Positions 10,485-23,600 of a stretch of 64,000 bases of DNA are shown here, piece after piece. Every line of letters starts with the position of its first letter. Position 1 is the stretch's first letter. The position numbers were made by a program, and so were the translations under genes. The stretch spans positions 801,678 through 865,677 of the forward strand of contig NW_020170381.1 in assembly GCF_000524195.1 (NCBI RefSeq). The letters run 5' to 3'. The notes beneath the pieces were generated by a model that was not told where the DNA came from, ran no database searches, and was given only the letters and a program-made list of their open reading frames with translations. Source of the DNA: Echinococcus granulosus. Lineage: Eukaryota; Platyhelminthes; Cestoda; Cyclophyllidea; Taeniidae.

Positions 10485-10972
10485 CACGCGAATCACCTAC
10501 TGATTTTTTACTAATGCACAAGGACACAGGTAGAGGCTCCAAATTCGATGACCCGTAACCCACCGCAGAGCATTCAAAAGAGCCCCACAGGACGTCTCTA
10601 CGCCCTAGCAACGGGGACTTCCAGGTTCCCACGTTCCCCAGGACTTCCCATTTGCCATACCTATTAGACGGCTTTTTACCGACTTTTGATAGGCCACTTT
10701 GTACTCAGGCATATGACGATGACCTTATCTTGGCTTTACGCGTCTGCAAATTGTGCAGTAGTCCACGCCACGGCGACGGTAGGGGCGCTCTGCATCTTAA
10801 TTGGTCCAGTTCGATCAACAGACCCCTACTAAGAGGCTGACACACTAGCCGCGACTGGCGTTGATGCTCAGGCCTCAATTAATTTCAAAGGCAAGTAGGA
10901 ACGTAAACAGCGCAGGATTTGTAAAATATCTAGTTTTATGTACACAAAGACAGAGGGTGCAGAGCCGGGGGA
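10485..10972. other. Intergenic region between convergent genes
   Basis: This is the shared 3' flank of the ARMC10-like gene and CDK7. It is more GC-rich than its surroundings (10500-10860) and contains open but unrecognised frames on both strands. No canonical AATAAA was seen for either gene. It may be an old repeat; nothing firmer can be said. Confidence 0.35.
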
Positions 10973-12264
10973 TTATGATTCCCTTCTGCGTTTGGGGAGT
11001 GGTGTAGGCGGGAGGTCGGCGGCGTCGAAGAAGGAAGCAGGGTCGATGGGCGCAACACCCTGGCGTTGCCGATGCTGCAGCGTGCCCGCCACCGAATGAT
11101 TCAACTTCGGTCGCGGCAGCTGCGACTCGGGCGTGGGTGCAGGTCGGTTGCGGAAGTAGGTCGACGCCAGCGCTGATGTGGCAGTGCCCCGTTGGTCAGG
11201 ATCCAGCGAAAGCAGAGTATAGAGCAGTAATATCAGGTCGTCTCCTGCTGCCGTGAATATTTGTGAGAACGGCACCGGCGGACGTGGCTTGAATGAACAG
11301 TAGCCGTTCAAGCGAGCCACGTCTGGCCACATATTCTCATCTGGAGTGCCCGTTATCTAGGCGAGAAAAACGAAAACCTCTTTATTTTTTTAAGGAGAAC
11401 GCGTGGTCTGGAGTCGCTGTCCAATGAAACTGAAAGGCGATGAAAACTGATGAAGTTACCTCGAAAATTTTGTCAAGCTGAGAAAAATCACAGTCGGCTG
11501 TGAAGAGCGGCACGCGGAGCAGAAACTCAGCGATGATGCAGCCAACAGCCCACAAATCGATACCAACCCCGTAGCGTGTGCAGCCGTAGATGAGCTCAGG
11601 CGCACGGTACCAACGGGTGGCTACTTGGTGGGTCATCGGCCTACCTGGGGAGGCTGCAAAGTGCCGGGCAAGACCGAAATCTCCTATCTTGACAACTCCT
11701 TGTGGGCTCAGAAAGAGGTTATTTGGTTTTAGATCACGGTGCAGAATCCACTGGGCGTGTAGGTACTCGACTCCTTTCAGTAGCTAAAAGAGTTGAGGAG
11801 GTTAAGACCACCTACTTGAAGGCTCAATGACTTAATATTGGCTGGGGTCAATACAACACTAGAGTCCTGAATGACAGCCTCCAGATCAGATTCCATAAAC
11901 TCAAACACTAAACAGATTCCAGAATCCTGACTGAAGACGTCCTGGAGACTCATAATGTTTGGATGCTCAATTTCGCGCAGGAGTTTGACCTCGCGTATAG
12001 CTGAGAGGTTCATCCCATCTGCCAGGACCCAGCGTGGACCAGCTTTGACCTGCAAACATAATTAAAATTCAAGCCGTTTATTTATTTATTCGTGTAAGCG
12101 TTCAAAGCTTGTGGCCAGAGTGAGCTTGCCTTTTTTATAGCTACGAGACAACCACCTCTTTGCAAGTCGCGTGCCAGGAACACATTTGCGAATTGGCCCT
12201 CGCCAAGGTGGCAAACTTTCTCATATCTGCGATTTTTTTGGGTCTCATCAACAAAGATATCCAT
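10973..12264 (-). CDS. CDK7: Cyclin-dependent kinase 7 (CAK/TFIIH kinase)
   Basis: Catalytic subunit of the CDK-activating kinase, which with cyclin H and MAT1 phosphorylates CDK T-loops and, within TFIIH, the RNA polymerase II C-terminal domain. Minus-strand exons: 12264-12130, 12049-11816, 11783-11460 and 11356-10973; 358 residues against about 346 in vertebrates. Introns are 80 nt (GC-AG, donor GCAAGC), 32 nt and 103 nt. Visible features: glycine loop GEGQFA (21-26), catalytic lysine in VAIKK (Lys44), the NLSAIRE helix in place of the usual [15 protein letters not shown] (138-145), DFG (158-160), activation-loop Thr174 in [14 protein letters not shown], and the typical AAGDDL...[14 protein letters not shown] tail. 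THQV-TRW and the PTP-QLPRP tail distinguish CDK7 from other CDKs. The C-terminus ends in a basic KRRR cluster, probably nuclear localisation. The gene appears complete and intact. Confidence 0.96.
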
Positions 12265-12265
12265 T

Positions 12266-12267
12266 CT
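12266..12267 (-). promoter_or_regulatory. Splice-acceptor-like AG one base before the CDK7 ATG
   Basis: On the minus strand TTTGTTTACTCTTAG is followed by one A and then the ATG at 12264. This is the same arrangement as at the ARMC10-like gene, consistent with spliced-leader trans-splicing or a 5' UTR intron, and it fixes the start. Confidence 0.5.
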
Positions 12268-13845
12268 AAGAGTAAACAAAGATTAAACAATCATTAAAAC
12301 TATGCGAGCATGAACTGCATCGGTGAGGAACCACGTCAGCGTCGAGAGCTTGTTGATATTTCAACAACGAAAAACCGATAAACTGAATAAGATTCCCTCA
12401 TAACAAAAAATAACCGTTGGGTTTAGTTTTATTTATCGCAGGTTTCAAATCCAGACTAGCGTTTTATGACACATACCTGACTCGCAAGTGCGGTTCCATT
12501 GTATTTAATGAAACAAATAAAGACAGTCAAATAAACGGACGCAGACCGGAACAGAAAACCTGCCGAAAATGGATTGACAAGTACCAGGAAATCGTCTCCA
12601 ATTAGGTCTAAAGTCACCATAATAGAAACTAAGTACTTTATAAGTCCTTTCCTTCAGTACTCTAGACGAAGGGTTGGGCAAAAATTGTCCCTAGCATAAC
12701 AATGCCATAAAAAACCCCAGTTTAGTAGGTGTTTCGAGGCGAGCTTAGGTGATCCATTAAACAAAACAACGTATGAAGGATAATTGTAATTGGACACTAT
12801 CCGAGATTAAACGCCATTAAACCTCGAATCTGCCGCTGTGTATAAAGTGAGTCCAATACTGAGGCAAAAAAGGTAGCATGCAAAAAGTTCACCGTACCTT
12901 AAACAGTTTAAATTACTATAAATAAGAAGACAGATCTTAGACACACGTGAAAAAGCACGACCCACAACGCCGCGTACGAGCGTAGGTGAACAGATAACAC
13001 CCATAAATTGAAACAAGAACAAGGCAGAGAAAGCTAGGCCATCAGTTAAGAGAAAATATTTAACATGACAAATAGTCGCGAGAAAGCAACACGAAGAACT
13101 GGCAACTATTTTTGCTTTGCGTAAGATGTGCTCCTTACAAACTTTGCACCAGGAATAGTAAATGTTCAGTTGCATATTCAAGTAGGTTACACACGGGATC
13201 TGATGCCGATTTGCAACCCAGGCCTAAGGCATTGCAATGCCGCATGCATAAAACCTGGATAATTTGCTTAACTTTACTTTTTGGTTACGGGGGCACTTAA
13301 GGTTCCTGAACTTTAGGCGATACCGACCGACTCAGCTCTACTAGACGTAAGTATTACAACCAATACTATATTATAATAACTTGTTATAACTTCAGAGCAG
13401 AGTTAGAGTGCTACATATGTACAGAGGCACCATTTGTTTGACCGCATTCAGAGCAAAGCGAGCTGCTCCAGCTTTGAGCGTTATTTTTCGTATTCGAGGC
13501 ATAACAAGGGGCATATCCAAGACATTTCCGCTCCTCAGCAAGCCAGCGATAAACTACTTACTTACATGCTACAATTCTAACATTATTCTGGAAAAAATTA
13601 GGCGCAATAAGTCAAAAAGGAATTCATTCTCTTCGTTTTGCTGAGTTGTCGTATACTTTGAGGTAGAGGATTCGTTGCTGCGCTACATTAAATGAGCAAA
13701 TAGGAAGACTCGAACAAATTTGGTAAATTTAATGTCTCGGCAGCTATTCGATCTTAAGTGTTAAGTGTCAGGATGTTTTGAAATTGGTGATGCTTACTTC
13801 ATCACATGAACTGGAAGTCAATGACGTAAGGTAAAGTAATTCAAT

Positions 13846-13960
13846 TGTGATACGTTGGTTGTTTGCTTGGCAGTCACCTCTGGCGTAGGGCCGCTCCAGG
13901 GCATTGTTGGTAGCCCAAGTGCCTACTACATGCCGAATACATATATTCTACCCGAAAATT
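13846..13960 (+). repeat. LTR-like element, copy D (partial, decayed)
   Basis: Begins TGTGATACGTTGG, matching the element start. It keeps the internal run TAGCCCAAGTGCC and the block GCCGAATACATATATTCTACC typical of the family, with part of the middle deleted. It stops after CCCGAAAA, where copy E begins. Confidence 0.6.
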
Positions 13961-13968
13961 TTTGCAAT

Positions 13969-14147
13969 TGGTTGGTTAACTCTCGGCTCTGATATCGAGC
14001 CACTTTTGACTTGGTCACTGTACCACGCTGAGTGGACAGCACTTCGGGTTACGCCACTAGCCAAAATTCCCTCTCTTTGTCTAATGCATATACTATACCC
14101 AAGTTTTATGCCTTCTTTTGTCCATAAAAAAGTCTCAAGAAGCTACA
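13969..14147 (+). repeat. LTR-like element, copy E (decayed)
   Basis: Matches the family along its length: GAGCCACTTTTGACTTGGTC, then TACCACGCTGAGTGGACAG, the CATATACTATACCCAAG equivalent of the ATATATTCTGCCCGAG block, CTTCTTTTGTC, and the terminal AAGCTACA. It is more diverged than copies A and B. Confidence 0.65.
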
Positions 14148-14657
14148 TTATGTCGTTAGGGCACCCTCAGTTTGCCACACCAGTGGTAGTTCGCTATTTC
14201 GTATAGATAGTTAGGCCAATTAATCCTTAAGGGTAGAACGTCAACCCTGTAGCATAACTCTCAGGTTTTACTGGGGGCCTTATAGCCTAGCTGCACATCG
14301 ATAACATATTTTTGCAGTACACTGGTTTGTTGCGACTTTAGGAAGTGTACGGTGCTATAGATCTTGGTGAATCTTCCAGACCTCAAGGTCTGATTATATT
14401 GGCAAGAGTGTGGGCTCAACTTTAAGTTTAATCTAATTTTCGACATCTTAGAGTTTTTTTCACTGCAGCACTCACATATTGTTGCAACAGTCCGATTTTT
14501 AAGAAAATAGTCTAGTCATTTTGATGATATCCTAAATGTTAATTTTACAGGGCAAACGATCGAGGTCTGATATTGTTTTTAGACATGCAGTTGTATTGTT
14601 TGCGCTTTGCTATTAAAGTAGTGCCTTTTTTATGAAGATTTTTATTTGTTTTACATA

Positions 14658-17600
14658 ATGGGTGATGGTGCGCCTCATTTGTTGTGCCCACACCAGGACA
14701 TTGTATTTGTAGTATGTCTTCGACAGGTAGGCTTTAAGAATAAAGGTATACTCACTTGTTTCCAAGATACGAATGTGCCGAATGATTCCAAATTTTACCA
14801 GTTTTCTATTGGTGATATGGTTTACGTTGGTAATCATGTCGATCGTGTTGGTACAATTGCCTTTATTGGAAATACGGAGTTCGCCCAAGGCGAGTGGATA
14901 GGTGACTACCCTCATGATATTTTTGCGAATCCCTCTACAAGAACCTGACTATTTGCTGTTTTCAGTACCCTTTTGACCAGTAATCTGGACGGTTGGGAGC
15001 AGCCATGTTTCCTGGTATTGGTTTAGCTTTTAGATCTGCGTTTATTCCACTTGTGGCTCATTTGTGCTAGCGATGTATGACCATTTCCGGGTACACTCGC
15101 TGGCGATAACGATAACCCACTTCGTTTAATAACTAGTGGCTTTTCAGCTGTTCTACCCGAGGTAAAACTGGAATTCCCACATCCACATGAAATTATTGCT
15201 TAAAAATTCCCACGTCCAATTGTCTTTGCACCATTTTTTTATTTCTTAGGGATAAAATTGCAAGCTCCTAATGGAAAAAATGATGGCAGTGTCAATAATA
15301 TAAGGTATTTTGAATGCGAGCCGCGTCATGGCCTCTTTACTCGCCGCAGTTTTCTCAAGCCCGTCTCAGAAATCCCCGTGAGTTCATCAGCCATTCGTCT
15401 ATGTTTACTCATGGAGACAAATTGTCCAACTCGTGGACTTATTAACGTTGCCTCTTTTACTGTCATGGTATCCATGGAAGCTGTTTAATGACTTTATTAC
15501 AAAGTATAAATCCGGTCTAATGGACCTTTAAGCAAGGAATGCAGCGCACTTCTTGCTATGTACCTCATAATTCAATTACCACTGTAGCGCATCATGTTGT
15601 TGTTACGGTCATACTTGTTAAACAATTTGAAAGTTAACACTTTTTGAAAGAATGCTAGTTATGTCTCCAGGATGCGTTAGGTTAGTTGGAGCAGAATATA
15701 AGTAATTTGATATACTTTCCAAAGCTATCATATCTGTGCTGTTCAACGGCTGATGTCACTTTTCCGTTCTCTCAAACAGACTCCCACGTAATTTTGAGAT
15801 AAAGGCTGAACCCATTAATTTTGGGTAACTCGGGCAAATCAAATGAAGAATATATGGTTAAGTAATGTCCAAATTTATAGGTTTGGAAAAGATATTTGGA
15901 TAAGGAATTTCGGGCCTGAAACATCATGATATCTTTCAAGGCATTCTTCGACAATTTTTTCACTTTGTTTTGCTAAACTTAGAATTATGGGTTTTTATTA
16001 TTAGCCAAGTACATTCACATATCTAGTTCTTCATTGAATTTTTTTCATCCAATGTGCTTCTGTCGCCTTATGCTGGTTATTACCCGCGGATGTGCAAGCA
16101 ACCACCTGCTGTTGCTTGGCCATCTGATAAAAAGGCTGTTATTTGACACATCTTTTGGACCATTTTTTGATATGAGGGTACTGTGCTTTGTAAACCATCA
16201 TCACGGGGGAACATCGCCACATATGCCACTGATTCGACGGGTACTTAATTTATGGACTTAAAAAGACAATCCGCATTTTTTGGCTATTTTGTTACATTTA
16301 TCGTGGCCCCGCTCGCGCAAAAGGCCGCAGGATGATCTAGAAAGGGAGGAGAATCCAAAATTGATTCGGGATGGTTAATGATTATCTTAAATTTTTTCGC
16401 TGATGGAGAATATTTTTGACTACCCTGGTTTTGACAATCTGCTGATTTTTGTTTAGGATCTAATTATGGCAGCGTCTATTGAAATAACAGAATCAATCGT
16501 GTCTCAAATGCTTCATAAATTCTCCATTCAGCTTTACATACAATAAAACCATGTACCAATGCGAGGCTATTGATGGAGCATGAGAAATTTGAACTGGCAA
16601 AACTGACTGATTGGATTTCCAGGCCACCACAACGGCACGACGTATCAGTGGGGCGTCCATGGGGCCGGTGTCGTCTCCAGTGCCGGATGGTTCGACCGGC
16701 TCCTTGCAGGTGGGCAACCGTGTGCAGGTCTCAGGCAGCCGCGTGGGCACCGTTCGTTTCATTGGACCCACCGATTTCGCAGCCGGTGAGTGGGTCGGCA
16801 TCGAACTAGATGAACCCCTTGGCAAAAACGATGGCACAGTCATGGGACGCAGGTATGTTTTTCTGTATACCACTTTAAACTTTACTTTAGAATCCAGTTT
16901 TTATGCTGGATCTCACGAATCCCACTATTTTGGTAAGGAAAACAGTGGGGAATCTTAAGATAATGGAGCGTTACATCATTTGTATTTGCAAAACTAATTG
17001 ATTTGCTTTTTTGCCTCTTTCAAACTACTAGATACTTTACTTGCAAACCTAATCATGGACTTTTCTCGGCGGCATCCAAGATAACCCCATTTACTGGTAA
17101 AACCTCATCACGGCCATTGAGAAAAGCGTAAGCACGATCGAGCTTCACTTCAACTGCCTTTTACGCTGACTCCTCGGGCATACCGCCTCTAATCACTTTT
17201 AGCGGAAGTCGAGAATCATTACTGTCAGTGGGGTCAAACTTCAGTTCTGTTTCCCGACAGAGAAATAGACCATGCACGCAGGTAAATCCTACTTCATTCT
17301 TAACAAAATTGAGTGGATGAAAATGTTTAGTTTATTAAACTTTTTTTGGCTTGTGCCACCGTAGTTATTATCTGAACACAGTAAAGTCATTATTGTTACA
17401 CATTTTTACTGCAGGTCCGTACAACGCCAGGTCAAGGATCTTTTGGCGGTCCCAGTGTGCACGCTTTGGAGGTAAGCGAAACTACCCCATTTTACCCACC
17501 TTTCTGCAATGCTGAAGTTAATGGATCATTGCTCTCTAATACCGTAGCCACCTTTCTCATTTCAGAGAAATGGAAATGTAGCGCCAAGAAAGGTTCCATA

Positions 17601-20600
17601 CATATCCTAGAATTTGCACCTCTTTGTGTGCTTTATAGTTTGATTTCACCTAAATTTACGGGTACCCATATTCAGTATTTTTTTAATTTAGAGTGTTGTT
17701 AAGGAAAAGGAAGCGCATATCGAACAGCTAATGCAGGAGTTTGAAATGGAAAGGACAGAATTGGCCAAAGTTACTACGGAGCGGGAAATGGTAAGGCCAT
17801 TCGCTTCGTTCGAGCATTTTTCTGTCGCCTCTTTAATTATTCTTGATGTTCGTATTTTTGTCAAAGTCGTTGATTTTATTTTTCTCGATATTCTCTTCAG
17901 CTCTAGTGCTCTATAGTTTTAGGACTGTAATTGACCTTTTTTCACTTTATGATTCAGCGCAATGGGAAAAGTTTTATTTTAAGGGAAGTCTATCAAGGTT
18001 TTTTTCGTTAAGCATGCATGTTATGCCCTACTAATCTATTGTCATAATATGTCACACCTGCTGATTTCTGTTTTCAAATTTCACGTTGATGAATTGTTGA
18101 CACCCAAGTTTGGAAGTGTAATATTTGTGGCGGAGCCAAAGTCGGTAACACTTGATTTCAGAGTTGATATTTATCAGTGCTTTTTTTTCTTATGCCAATT
18201 GCCATGATTTTGTGTTCCTTTTAGTTTGAAATGGAAGCTGCTGGACAACGCAACTTAATTGGGCAACTTCAGAGCCAGATAGAGGAGCTTCAGGCGGCTG
18301 CTATGCATCTTTCTGAGGAGAACTGCAAGCTCAAGGAGCGAGTTCACGACGAAATCAAGTAAGCATTGCTGTGTACCTATCAGTTGCTCTTCAATCTACT
18401 TTCCTCTACGTGGCTCTTCTGCTCCATCAATATTTACGTATCCATGAATGATTTCAGAGAGTAATGGGTATGAACTAATACGTGGATTTTCTCTCCCGAA
18501 TCGGTCGCATCTCAAATAGAAAATATCTAACGATTTTCCATTGCATCCGCGTACCCGTCATCGTGTTTATCTGTTTACCCTAGAAAATCGGAAGAACTTC
18601 AGTTTCGTCTTGAGGAGGAGGCAATAGAAAAAACAACACTGGAGAACCAGAAGTCAGACGTGGAGGAGCGCATATTCGAGTTAGAGGAGGCCCTGGCGGT
18701 AGCCAAAGAGACCAACGAGCGCATGGAATGCCAGTTGAAAGAAAAAAATGCTCTGTTGCCAAAACCACCGACGACTATGGCGACTAGCAACTCGTCAGCC
18801 GAGGGCGCCCGACTGGCCGCAGCTGAGGCGCGGATCGCCGAACTGGTGGCAACTCTGGTGAAGATGCAAGAGGAACAACTCAGCGTATATCATCCTTTGT
18901 GATTTGTTTTTAATTAGTCTTTAATTTAATTAGGAAGCTATATATGTCGATTTACTTCAGTGCTCTCCGTCCCCGGGTATCGAGCCGGTATTGCAGTGTC
19001 TTTAGTCACAAGCTATTTCCTACACTAAATTCAGACTGGCGGTAGTAATACAATGCTCCTTTGTTTCCAACAATTAACAGGCGGATACTAAAGAGCAGGT
19101 GTCCACGAAGGATGCTGAAATACAGCAACTGCAAGCACAACTTTCCAGTGTACAGGCCTCCCTTTTGAAAGCTGAGCAGGAACTCGCTGAAAAGGTGGGG
19201 TGTTTCATTCATTCCTTTTCGACACATTTTTTATCAAAGCTTTCACTTAAGTGCCAAAAGTATTTTTGAAACGAAACCTTTCAAATAACATCACTTGACA
19301 TAAAAATGCTTTAAATGCGATTTTGATTTGCAAAACTTTGACAGCTATTATTCACAAATCATTTTGCCAGTCCACAAGATTCACTCCGGTGTTATTGGGA
19401 CAAGTGTGAGCATTTTATGAAATTCAGTGTTTATTTAGACAGAGGAATATCCTAAATATCTGGCATTTCTATTGATTGCTTTAATCTACTTAATTTCCGC
19501 ATAGGCCCCGAAAGATGGAGGGACAAGCGAAAGGTTGAATGTGTCTAGAGCGGTTGAGGAAGAATTGAACTCTGCTTTGAACCAGCAAAGGATCCTTCTC
19601 TCCGTCGAGGAAGAGCGATTAAAGAGTGAGGAGGTAAACACTCTTGTCAGTCAGCTCGCCCAGGCTGAAGGGTATGATTTATTGTATAAAAGGTTCCTGC
19701 AAATTGTTACGTTTATAAGGAAATCCCTTACGAACAATTTTGGTAGACTTTTTTGTAAATCTAGAACCTAATGAATTTGTCGGATTATTGGTATTGAAAT
19801 TTCCAGGGAAGTTGGTAGTTCCCTTTAATCATTGATATTTCTTTACCTACACTATTTGTGTGCTAATTTAACGTGGTGTTGTAAAAGTCAGATTGTGCAG
19901 CTAACTTTAGAATAAATTACCTCGTCATCCGCAAATGCATTTCAGTTGAATACATACCTAATTTTAACGGTGAATTTTGGTGAATCTCATCAAGTTTTGC
20001 TTTTCATATCGATATTTTCTGTCTATTCTTTTAATAATACACTTCTTGATAAACGATACTAAATTTAAACAGGGTGTTTTAAATTCTAAAGCGGTTGTAT
20101 TTCATCTAGAGAAATCTACTGGGTATTCGTTGTATTTTTATTGAAAGTTGGCTGAGTTTAATGCGACTATGCCCTCAAAACGTCTTTTGTGGTTTACACT
20201 AAGATCGGAAAATCCGGTGGTGGCGAATTTAGCCACCGGGTTTTGCGTATTTTGAGTCGCTTAACGCGTTTTTACCGTTCTTATTGACTTAGAGGCACTA
20301 TGGTACTATTTTGCAATTGTTCACAAACGTGGATGCCGGGGTAACAATTTGAGTAGAAAATGGCCATAGAGCACTTTGAAATCCGAGAGAATTTTTATGG
20401 GGCTTTTGAAGGGTTTCAGGTCGTGATCCGCTAATGGATCCCTTCTCTAATCCTATCGACGTGTTGAGGTGTCTGTCATCCATTCAACTTTCTGTTCCAG
20501 TAAACTGGCTACGATGGGTGCCAAGGTGGCGGATTTGGAGAAACAGATCGTTGAGCTCGAAGCGACAAAAGCCGAGCTTAATGATGCGCAAAAGGCCAAC

Positions 20601-23600
20601 GTATCGTCCCTCTTGCAATCCCTTCATCCGGACGCCCTCCTCAACGAACTACAGACGCGTATTGCGAAGGCGAAGGAGAATGCCTCCGAGGAGTCTGACA
20701 AGTGGGCTAAACGCCTCCTCGGGCTGGTGAGTGCCACACTCCTCATTTCTTGCAAATGATGGACTATTCTGCCTGAATCGCCTTTGGATATGTTGTCCGA
20801 GACAAAGGATAGCATTGAAGCTTGTGGTGTGGTCGATTTAATTGCCGTGTAGTATTTTGTTAGATGAAAACAAACATCTTTATTGGATGGTGCACTATTT
20901 ATGGACTCAATTTTGCAATCATAGAGTCGTACTGTTAGCTCTTATGGAATGTGGTTTTCTCAAAAATTCTATTATTTCTGAAGGTAACTGGTGTTTGCGA
21001 AGAGAGCAACGCCTTTTGAGGGATGCGAGTAACAATCCATAGTGTCTATGGCTTAGATTGGTGAACGTATAATATTGCACATTTGCTATAAAATCCATCC
21101 ATACTTTCTGAGCTGTCCAATTTATTCAGTGCTTCAAAAATAACTTAGTTTATATCATTTTCTTAAAACTACGTAACACTCCACATTTGGCCAGGATTTT
21201 CTTAAAACCTGCATCATTTGCACGAAACCTCACATCGACATGCATCAAATATGTTGTAGCGCCACCGTAACTGTTTCTGATGGTACTACCTCAGAAAAAT
21301 TTACTAATCGCGATTTAGCAACAGCTTCACAATTTGCTAAACATGAGCGGTATGCTCTGAGTCAAATCGCCGTTAGTTGGCATTGCTGTTTTTTTTGCGC
21401 ACAGGCGGAGGAATTTAGGAAGCTGAAGGGACTGGAGCGAGAGCCCGACGAGGCGACAGCCGAGGCTCTTCAGAAGATGAGCATCAAGCTCCTTGAGGCT
21501 GAGGCTGAACTCGCTCAAAAAGAAGTGAGTCCTTCGGCTTCCATCTATCTCAGACTCATTCCACATCATTAAGAAAAAGTTGTTAGCAATAAGAAGCAGG
21601 GTTTACTTGATTTGTCTTTGCCTTATAAAAATAGCATTAATGCAGGCTTATTTCCACTTGGTCGTTATCCAATCAAAGCCTAAATTTTTGATGAGTGAAC
21701 AACAATTAAGAAGATTTCTAATGTTTCAGAATTGAAGTCACTTTACCGCTTTTTTTACTGTTTCACACCAATCCTCATCGATCCCTTTACAGGCTCAGTT
21801 GCGAGAAGTTCTGGCTACAAGCTCCCGCTAAACAAATATAAGCGATACACTTGTTTAACATACTGTTTGCACAAGACGCTACTTCCTCTGTATCTGAACG
21901 AGCTAATATGCTTTCTGGTTTTTATCCATGAGTTCGGGCATTGAACTTCCACCGTGCCTTTTTAAGTGTTCTGATTCGCTATCTTTTGGGGAATAATGTG
22001 AGAACTTTTTTTGCCCTTTATATCCCTAGCTTGTGCTTTAACACCATATCGATATGTAACCGTTAGATCAAAAATTGGACCACTTTTGCTCTTTACCATC
22101 AATTTTGATCGGGTATTCGTTGGCCCTACATCTGTTTTTTGTGAGGATCGATTTCTATGTTTTGAGGAAAAGATAAAATTGCTTTGAGTTTGACAATGTG
22201 TGCTTCTTCCTTTTTATTACGCCCTCGCACGTCCTTCCACTGTCGCGTGCTCGTTGGTGCGACCCTGTCGTTGTCATCGCTGCCATCACCGCTCCCTCAC
22301 ACCATTCGCTCTCACATTCGATCTCACCGCCCGCCCATCCGTTTGTACTCATGTACACACACTTGTCTATCTAGTCTGCTTCGATGGAGCAGGTGGCCAC
22401 TCTTACCGAAGCCCAGCTGAACCTGCAGGAGGCCCAGGATACGTCACCTACGCAGGTGCTAATCACCGAGGAGCTGCGCAAGCGCCTTGAGGTGCTTGAG
22501 GCTGAGCGCTGCCATTTGGCCACTGCCCTCTCCGAGCAGCAACAGGAAGTCATTCTGGTCAGTTCACCTTCATCGCTATCTCTTGTACCTGGAGTTAATG
22601 CGTTTACTCTTAAACTGTTGGTGCTTTTGTAGTCCATTTTGTGGTGGCGCTGTACGTCTGTGCTTGCACCCGCCTTTTATTGTTTATGTTGTTACTTAAA
22701 ATATTTCAGTAGCTACTGTGATCTCTTCGTCTTAGCTGCAAAAGACCCTGAATGAGAGGGGCGCCGAGACGGAGACTTATGCACAGAATGTAGTCAGGTT
22801 AGAGAACGAACTGAACACCGTCGTGGGTGAGCGGGATAGGAAACTGAATGAACTCAAGGCCGCTGTTGGCTCCAAAGAAGGCTTAGGGCTTACTGACGAG
22901 GAACTTCTTCAACGCGTCGCGCACCTGCGACTACACAAGTAAGCTTATCTTCATTTACTCCTAGACCATAGATAATAAAAGTGGCTTATTTATGGGTGAA
23001 GTACACCCTCAAAGATGTTCCTTATCACTGAATTTGATTAGTCCTTATGCTTCGTATTTACTTAGTTCTTGGTGTGAAGCCCCCTAGGTAAACTAAATAT
23101 TTCCTTAAGCAAGTTTATGCCTTTTTTATTGGTGTCTTTGTTATTTCAAAACTGCTTTTTTCACTTTTGATAACGTCTTGAATAGATGTTTTTCTTCACT
23201 AAATACTACTACAGAGGGATCGGAGGATCTTGGTGATTCATACATATTCCCTAAATTTGTATCACGAGTGTAACATAGGCGTTTAGTACTAGACTAAAAA
23301 TGTAGCGATGAAAGTGATTGAGATTGGGGCTTGAAAAATTAGTCGTAACAATGTAAACTCAGCGCTTTCATCGAACCTGGAATACGGTTCCATAAAGGTC
23401 GAACAAATTGCCCATTTTGAGCTTTCCATTGGTGGAAGGTGGTTTTGGCAAGCTGAATGCAGTGGCAGCTCAGTTACTCTAATAAATGGATGCGTTTTAC
23501 GGGAGTGGTAATACCACGAAATCATGGTCTGTGATCTTCCCAGACATCTCTGACGTCGGTACGCGGCATGCATTCTCTCTGTGTGTGTGTGTTTGTGCGT

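Larger units (their letters stand above)
12271..14657. other. Divergent intergenic region CDK7 / CLIP1
   Basis: Upstream sequence shared by CDK7 (leftward) and CLIP1 (rightward). It contains two tandem degenerate copies of the LTR-like element (13846-13960 and 13969-14147), annotated separately. No exon was recognised, although non-coding 5' exons of CLIP1 could lie here; acceptor-like AGs occur near 14548 and 14766. Confidence 0.4.
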
